Positions 58,572 to 64,000 of a DNA stretch of 64,000 bases are shown here, piece by piece. Below the pieces are notes generated by a model. It saw only the letters and a program-made list of their open reading frames with translations, was not told the DNA's origin and did no database searches. Source of the DNA: Gammaproteobacteria bacterium (GTDB lineage: Bacteria > Pseudomonadota > Gammaproteobacteria > Steroidobacterales > Steroidobacteraceae); assembly GCA_027452045.1 (NCBI GenBank), contig DAIDHH010000141.1, forward strand, positions 1 to 64,000, in the 5' to 3' direction. Position 1 is the stretch's first letter; each line of letters opens with the position of its first letter. Position numbers and translations under genes: made by a program.

Positions 58572-59675
58572 TCAGGCGAGCGCGCGAAACAGCGCCGGAT
58601 CGGCCGCGCCGGAGACGGCGATCTCGGCCATGAGGCCCTTGCGCGCGACGCGCGACAGCGCGTGATCGACCAGCTTGATCGTCTCACCCGCCGGCAGCTC
58701 CATGTCACCGACGAAACAGCTCCCTGGAGCGACCGGCTGGGTCTGCACATAGCCGAGCGGGGAATTGGCGAGCGCGCCCTGCGGCCAGCATCGCTTCCAG
58801 ACGTTGCCGACGGGATGGAAGCTCGAGGTGAGGTTCGGCCCCCCGTTCACCATGAAGACTCGCACCGTCTCGCCGGCATTCGCCTGCATCGCCCCCAGTG
58901 CCCCGGCGGTGAGTCCCTCCGCCCTGCCGTTGAAGAGCACGAAGTTCGGGTCTTCGCGGGTCATGGCTGCGAAATCAAAGTGCAAGAGGCCGCTCGAGCC
59001 GAAGGGCTCGCGGGTGTAGAGCTCGTGCTGCCCGATGTAGAACTCCCGATCGACCGCCGGCAGACCCTCGTAGGGCTCGACCAGGATCATGCCAAACATT
59101 CCGCGGCTGATGTGCTCGTCCATGCCCATGACCGCGCAGTGGTAGATGAAGGCGCCCGGATAGATGCACTTGAAGAACTCCCGGCGCGTGCCGCCGGGGG
59201 GCACCATGGTCGCGATGGCGCCCCCTCCGCTCCCGTATACCGCATGAATGTCGAGACAATGCGGTCTCTCGTTGCTCGCGGCGCTGCTCACCGTGAGGGT
59301 GACCGTATCGCCCTGGCGCACCCGGATCATGGGCGCGGGAATTTGCCCGCCCCAGGTCATGAAGAGGAACTCGCAGCCGTCCGCGAGGCCGGCGCGCAGT
59401 TCCCGCGCCTCGAGCGCGATGTCGTGATGGATCGCGTGCGAGCGATGGATGGGCGGCGGCAGGCGGGTTGGATCGGCCGCCACCGTATGTACGGTGGCGA
59501 TCGATGTGAGGCCGGACATCCCGGAGGACTGCGCCCCCGACTGCGCGGCGCGCGCGCCGCGATCGGCCGCGCCGGCGAGTCCCGTGAAAAGCGCCACGGT
59601 CCCGGCATTGCCGAGAAACCTCCGGCGCGATGTGTCGACTGCAGATTCGACCTTGCCGCTCGTCATCGTATTCAC
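58572..59675 (-). CDS. nirK: NirK-like copper-containing nitrite reductase / two-domain multicopper oxidase
   Basis: TAT-like SRRRFLGNAG; RPHCLDIHAVYGSGGG, FIYHCAVMGMDEHISRGMFG, SSFHPVGNVW, LVDHAL Cu ligand motifs. Confidence 0.85.
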   Translation of the reverse strand: MNTMTSGKVESAVDTSRRRFLGNAGTVALFTGLAGAADRGARAAQSGAQSSGMSGLTSIATVHTVAADPTRLPPPIHRSHAIHHDIALEARELRAGLADGCEFLFMTWGGQIPAPMIRVRQGDTVTLTVSSAASNERPHCLDIHAVYGSGGGAIATMVPPGGTRREFFKCIYPGAFIYHCAVMGMDEHISRGMFGMILVEPYEGLPAVDREFYIGQHELYTREPFGSSGLLHFDFAAMTREDPNFVLFNGRAEGLTAGALGAMQANAGETVRVFMVNGGPNLTSSFHPVGNVWKRCWPQGALANSPLGYVQTQPVAPGSCFVGDMELPAGETIKLVDHALSRVARKGLMAEIAVSGAADPALFRALA

Positions 59676-59896
59676 GCTAGCACTCTCCTCGCGGCGTCAC
59701 GTCCGTGACGCCAGAGCTTTATCGCATTGCGATATGAGTGTCGGGTCGCAGCGCGCAGGAGGGAATACGCATTAATGCGGAGCCCGCCGGTACGGGTTCA
59801 CCTCCGCGGCACCCCGGCCGTGCGCGGCTTCGACCTTGCGCCCCGCGCTCGCGCTCCGTAGTGTAGGGACATCAGGCGAACGCATGGGAGAGTTGC

Positions 59897-60355
59897 ATGT
59901 ACCAGCGGATACTCGTTCCGATCGATGGAAGCCCGGCTGCCGCGCGCGGACTTGGCGAGGCGATCGGGCTCGCGGGCAATCAAGGGGCCGAAATCCTTCT
60001 CCTGCACGTCGTCAACGAGTGGCAGATTGCCTCCGGCGACATCGCCGCCGTCAACCTCGAGGCCGGCGCACGCAGACTGCGCGAAATCGGCCAGGACCTG
60101 CTGCAGGAAGCCGAGTCACGCGTGCGCGGCGCCGGCGTGTCCGCGAAGAGCGCTCTCATCGAGGAAATCGGCGTGGCGGTCGGTGCCTGCGTGGTGCAGC
60201 GCGCGCGCGAATGGCCCGCCGATCTCATCGTTTGCGGAACTCACGGACGTCGTGGCCTCGCGCGCCTCCTGTTGGGCAGTGACGCGGAGTACATCGTGCG
60301 CCACACGCCCGTTCCGGTCCTGCTGGTGCGGGCGGAGCAGCGAAGCGGGGCGTGA
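59897..60355 (+). CDS. Universal stress protein (UspA family)
   Basis: MYQRILVPIDGSPAAARGLGEAIGLA ... CGTHGRRGLARLLLGSDAEYIVRHTPVPVLLVR. Confidence 0.96.
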   Translation: MYQRILVPIDGSPAAARGLGEAIGLAGNQGAEILLLHVVNEWQIASGDIAAVNLEAGARRLREIGQDLLQEAESRVRGAGVSAKSALIEEIGVAVGACVVQRAREWPADLIVCGTHGRRGLARLLLGSDAEYIVRHTPVPVLLVRAEQRSGA

Positions 60356-60534
60356 AGCGGCCGGCGTTTGCGTGGAATACGCATAGCCCGCCGGGGAAAA
60401 ATCATCTGTCATATTGCCGAGGCAGGGAATGCTCTGAACCCGCTCCTCGGCCGAGCGCCGGTTCACCACGGTCCCGGGAGCCCCGTTGCCGCGCCCGGTG
60501 AGAGGGTTTCGCTGTCCGCCTTCGAGAGTACGCA

Positions 60535-61029
60535 GTGTTTGCAGATTTCCGCTCCATCCCTGTCGCGCAAGCCATCCCCTCCCCCTTGGTGCTCATCCTC
60601 GATCGGGATGAGGGAACCCGTAACGCCATGCACGGGCTCCTGCGCACCGCCGGATACGCAACGCTCCTGGCCGCGAACCTGTCCGAAGCGGCCGCGCTCG
60701 CCCGAGAGCACTCGGCACTCCAATTGCTCGTGTTGAACTCGCTCATGGCTTCGGGCGCGCGCGCGACGGAAGCCCTGTGCGCCTTGCGCGAGCTGGCCGG
60801 ACATCATCTGAAGGCCGTCGTGATCCTGGAGAGCCTCTGGTCGCTCCCGAGTCACCTGCGCAGCGATCCTCGCACCCGGGTGACGCGCGGGCCGGTCAGT
60901 CCCGATGCGCTCGTGGCCGCGCTCGAAGCGCTGCAGTCTCACACACCGGCGGGCCGGCTCGCGAAGCCGACATCCGCGGCTCACCGGACCGCTCACAGGA
61001 AGCGCCAAAGACCCCTGGCCGTGACGTAA
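60535..61029 (+). CDS. Degenerate receiver-like (pseudo-response regulator) protein
   Basis: LVLILDRDEGTRNAMHGLLRTAGYATLLAANLSEAAALAREHSALQLLVLNSLM; phosphoacceptor Asp position is Asn. Confidence 0.6.
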   Translation: MFADFRSIPVAQAIPSPLVLILDRDEGTRNAMHGLLRTAGYATLLAANLSEAAALAREHSALQLLVLNSLMASGARATEALCALRELAGHHLKAVVILESLWSLPSHLRSDPRTRVTRGPVSPDALVAALEALQSHTPAGRLAKPTSAAHRTAHRKRQRPLAVT

Positions 61030-61781
61030 ATGCCCACCAGAGCGACGATCGCGCTGAAGAGGATCGCGAGCAGACGCTTGCGCTCGGCCAGCGCCCTTGC
61101 GGTTCGGACACCGGCGTACCCGCCCGCCGCGCCGCCGAGGATGAACAGCCCCGCTACGCGCCAAGCGACGAGCCCCGAGGCGGCATAGCTTGCGGCCGTG
61201 GTCGCGCCAAAGGCCGATACGGACACGAGCGAGGATCCGATCGCATTGAGCAGCGGCATTGCCGTGGCGGAGATCAACCCCGGCACGATGAGGAAGCCGC
61301 CACCGATGCCGAAGAACCCCGAAAGTGCCCCCACGGCGAACCCGGTGCCGGCGAGCGGCGGCAGCAGACGCGGCGCGGTCGCTCGAGTCAGGCGCACATC
61401 GCGGTCGTGGCCACCGCGCCGCGGACGGAACATGAGGGCTGCGACGACGATCATCAGGACTCCGAATGCCCCGAGCAGTGCCTGGCCGTCGACGCGCTTG
61501 CCCACCTGCGCCCCGAGCGCCGCGCCCGCCATTCCCGCCACGGCGAACAGCATGGCGCACGGCCACTTGACCGTCCGCGCCCGTGCATGGCCGCCGAGAT
61601 TGATGAGCGCGCTCGCGCCAACAGCCACGGCGCTCGTGCCGATCGCGAGGTGCGGCGGCAAACCCACCACATAGGCCATGAGCGGTACGGCGAGAATCGA
61701 GCCTCCGCCGCCGATCAGCCCGAGCGACAGGCCCACCAGGGTCCCCGAGAGGACTGAGAGGATGGCGATCGTCGCAGTCAC
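60993..61781 (-). CDS. TauE/SafE-family sulfite exporter-like permease
   Basis: GLSLGLIGGGGSILAVPLMAYVVGLPPHLAIGTSAVAVG ... GFFGIGGGFLIVPGLI. Confidence 0.93.
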   Translation of the reverse strand: MTATIAILSVLSGTLVGLSLGLIGGGGSILAVPLMAYVVGLPPHLAIGTSAVAVGASALINLGGHARARTVKWPCAMLFAVAGMAGAALGAQVGKRVDGQALLGAFGVLMIVVAALMFRPRRGGHDRDVRLTRATAPRLLPPLAGTGFAVGALSGFFGIGGGFLIVPGLISATAMPLLNAIGSSLVSVSAFGATTAASYAASGLVAWRVAGLFILGGAAGGYAGVRTARALAERKRLLAILFSAIVALVGIYVTARGLWRFL

Positions 61782-61800
61782 CGCACGCCGCGCTGCGCCC

Positions 61801-62184
61801 CTAGAGGTGCGCCTGGTGCACGCGGCCGGTCGCCGGGGCGAAGGTCATGAGCGGCAGTCCCGCCTCCTTCCACGCCTTGAGCCCGCCTGCCAGGTGCGCC
61901 ACTTCCTCGCACCCGGCCTCGAGCAGCCGCTGCGCGGCCTGCGCGGAGCGCCGTCCGGTGCCACACTGCAGGATGATGCGCTTGCCGCCATCGAGGGGCA
62001 GACTCCCCGGGTCGAACCCCGAGAGCGGGAAAAGCAACGCCCCGGGAATGCGCTCGGCCTCGAATTCCCCGGGCTCGCGAACATCGATGAGCACGGCCTG
62101 CCGGCTGCGCAGCAAGGCGTGCACGTGGGAGGCCTCGAGCTCGTGGAGGGTGCCCTTGGGGTGATGATGATGGGTGTCTGACAT
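61801..62184 (-). CDS. Rhodanese-like domain protein
   Basis: LLRSRQAVLIDVREPGEFEAERIPGALLFPLSGF ... IILQCGTGRRSAQAAQRL. Confidence 0.94.
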   Translation of the reverse strand: MSDTHHHHPKGTLHELEASHVHALLRSRQAVLIDVREPGEFEAERIPGALLFPLSGFDPGSLPLDGGKRIILQCGTGRRSAQAAQRLLEAGCEEVAHLAGGLKAWKEAGLPLMTFAPATGRVHQAHL

Positions 62185-62199
62185 GCTCAGGCTCCTCTA

Positions 62200-62538
62200 T
62201 CAAACTCTCGATGCATTTGCGCGCCTGCGAGCGGGCGATGGCCGGCTGCGGCCGTAGACGGTGCACAGCGCCTCGAGCACGCGCCTGCCCTCCTTGCTCG
62301 CGAGGGAGTAATAGACGGTCTGACCGGCGCGGCGCGCCCGCACCAGGCCCGAGCGGCGCAGGATCGCGAGCTGCTGGGAGGCATTCGCCTGGGAGATCGA
62401 CAGCGCCTCGCACAGCGCTCCGACGCTGCGCTCGGCATCGCTCAACAGGCACAGGATCCGCAGCCGCTTCTCGCTGGCGAGCGAGCGCAGCAGCTCGGCG
62501 GCATCGGCGACGGTCTCCTGCAAGGCCAGCATATTCAT
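62200..62538 (-). CDS. ArsR-family regulator (BigR/SqrR-like candidate)
   Basis: ASEKRLRILCLLSDAERSVGALCEALSISQANASQQLAILRRSGLVRARRAGQTVYYSLASKEGRRVLEALCTVYG. Confidence 0.92.
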   Translation of the reverse strand: MNMLALQETVADAAELLRSLASEKRLRILCLLSDAERSVGALCEALSISQANASQQLAILRRSGLVRARRAGQTVYYSLASKEGRRVLEALCTVYGRSRPSPARRRANASRV

Positions 62539-62628
62539 ATTTTCTTATATTAGCATTTTCGCATATACTGTCAACCGTGGCCCGATTGACCGTCTGCCGC
62601 AGGCGCTCGAGTCCGGTGAGGTGAGAGC

Positions 62629-63498
62629 ATGCAGTCCGTTGCGCACATTGAGTCGTTCTTCGATCCCGCCACCAACACGGTGAGTCACGTCGTGTCCGAT
62701 GTCCGGGCCCGGGAGTGCGCCATCATCGACCCCGTCCTCGACTATGATCCCGCGGCCGGCAGGACCAGCACGCATTCGGCCGACCGGATCAGCGAGTACG
62801 TGCGCCGGGAGGGGCTCAAGACGCGCTGGATCCTCGAGACCCACGCGCACGCCGATCACCTGAGCGCCGCTCAATATCTGAAGGAATCACTAGGCGGCCG
62901 GATCGGTATCGGCGCACGCATCCAGGACGTCCAGCGCATCTTCGGCCGGATCTTGAACCTCGAAGCCGCCTTTGCGCCCGATGGGTCGCAGTTCGACCAT
63001 CTCTTCGAAGACGGTGAGACATTCCTGATCGGCACCCTCGCGGCGCGCGTCATGCATACCCCGGGCCACACGCCCGCCTGCATAACCTATCTCCTCGCCG
63101 ATGCCGCCTTTGTCGGCGACACGCTGTTCATGCCGGACTTCGGCACGGCGCGCGCCGATTTCCCGGGCGGCGATGCGCGCACGCTCTATCGCTCCATTCA
63201 GAAGATTCTCGCCCTGCCTCCCGAGACGCGGCTGTTCATGTGTCACGACTACGGTGCCCCGGGACGGAGCGAATTCGAGTGGCAGAGCACCGTCGGCGAA
63301 GAGCTTCGCGGCAACGTTCACATCAGGCTCGGCATCGACGAGGATGACTTCGTCCTCATGAGGACCCGGCGCGATGCCACGCTCGGGATGCCCGCTCTCC
63401 TTCTACCCTCGATCCAGGTCAACATCCGCGCCGGCCGGATGCCGCCGCCGGAAGGCAACGGAGTGCGCTACCTCAAGATCCCGATCAACCTCCTCTGA
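62629..63498 (+). CDS. ETHE1/Blh-like MBL-fold persulfide dioxygenase
   Basis: ILETHAHADHLSAAQYLKE, VMHTPGHTPACITYLL, AFVGDTLFMPDFGTARADFPGGDARTLYRSIQKIL, FMCHDYG. Confidence 0.94.
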   Translation: MQSVAHIESFFDPATNTVSHVVSDVRARECAIIDPVLDYDPAAGRTSTHSADRISEYVRREGLKTRWILETHAHADHLSAAQYLKESLGGRIGIGARIQDVQRIFGRILNLEAAFAPDGSQFDHLFEDGETFLIGTLAARVMHTPGHTPACITYLLADAAFVGDTLFMPDFGTARADFPGGDARTLYRSIQKILALPPETRLFMCHDYGAPGRSEFEWQSTVGEELRGNVHIRLGIDEDDFVLMRTRRDATLGMPALLLPSIQVNIRAGRMPPPEGNGVRYLKIPINLL

Positions 63499-63525
63499 AT
63501 CGGTGACGGCCCGCCCTGCGCACGC

Positions 63526-63984
63526 CTACTGCGCCGGCGGGGGAGGAAATCGCAGCGGACCGGCAATACGGTTCCAGGCGTTGATCGCGGCGATGGCGAC
63601 CGTGAGCCGCAGTTGCCGCTCGGTGTCGAAGGCGCCCTGCAGGGCCTTGCGGGCCGATTCGACCGCCTCGTGCCGTCCGGGCTGGCACAGCGCTTCGGTC
63701 CATGCGAGAGCGGCACGCTCCTCGGCGCTGAAATCCGCCGTCTCACGCCAGACCGCGAGGCGATCGAGCTTGCCCTGGGGCACACCGGCTTTGCGTGCCC
63801 AGTTCAAGTGCAGCTGCAGGCAGTAGGCGCAGCCGTTCATCTGCGAAGCGCGCACTTTCACCAGCTCGAGGAGCGCCTTGTCAAGATCCTGCCCCGAGAG
63901 GTGGCTCAGCGTGCGCAGCGCCGCCACCGCCTCCGGCATGCTCGTGGCAAAGAAGTCGAAATCGATGGACTCGATACCGCTCAT
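63526..63984 (-). CDS. Carboxymuconolactone decarboxylase/AhpD-like protein
   Basis: LLELVKVRASQMNGCAYCLQLHLNWARKAGVPQGKLDRL (CxxC...H motif). Confidence 0.94.
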   Translation of the reverse strand: MSGIESIDFDFFATSMPEAVAALRTLSHLSGQDLDKALLELVKVRASQMNGCAYCLQLHLNWARKAGVPQGKLDRLAVWRETADFSAEERAALAWTEALCQPGRHEAVESARKALQGAFDTERQLRLTVAIAAINAWNRIAGPLRFPPPPAQ

Positions 63985-64000
63985 GTGAGGCTCCAAGGAC

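Noticed and set aside
58386-59708. 440-aa plus-strand ORF
   Set aside because: Antisense to the NirK-like gene with intact copper motifs.
1-64000. CRISPR arrays, IS elements, prophage, rRNA/tRNA genes
   Set aside because: No regularly spaced repeats, transposase/integrase ORFs or recognisable RNA gene sequences found.

Overview
High-GC, densely coding proteobacterial chromosome segment (both strands), with no rRNA, tRNA, CRISPR array, prophage or IS element that I could recognise. Left to right: a two-domain PRC-barrel protein; a PilZ protein; secreted proteins including a tandem paralogous pair (4.6-6.7 kb); an ECF sigma factor with a Ser/Thr kinase-TPR protein; a nitrogen locus (11.4-26 kb) with a NikR-like regulator under a perfect inverted-repeat operator, two DUF1989 (UAAP/CgdAB-type) proteins, urea/guanidine carboxylase, allophanate hydrolase and a NrtABC/SsuABC-type ABC transporter, followed by a near-textbook ykkC (guanidine-I) riboswitch whose only plausible target is a TonB-dependent receptor plus a TPR-sulfotransferase; a hemerythrin-GAF-GGDEF-globin-GAF-EAL c-di-GMP protein; a LacI-controlled glycan locus (TBDT, tryptophan-halogenase-like flavoprotein, glucoamylase-like/GH144-like protein, CUT1 ABC transporter, (alpha/alpha)6 glycosidase, GH39-like); an acetolactate-synthase-like enzyme; an M42-like peptidase carrying a degenerate duplicate domain; a FecI/FecR/STN-TBDT system; a NirK-like copper protein; a USP; and a persulfide/sulfite detoxification cluster (TauE/SafE, rhodanese, ArsR, ETHE1-like). 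Most notable: a guanidine riboswitch in front of an outer-membrane TonB-dependent receptor, directly downstream of a guanidine-degradation operon, which predicts a guanidine-dedicated TonB-dependent uptake route. The adjacent catabolic operon appears to be under a NikR-fold regulator that has lost most nickel ligands.
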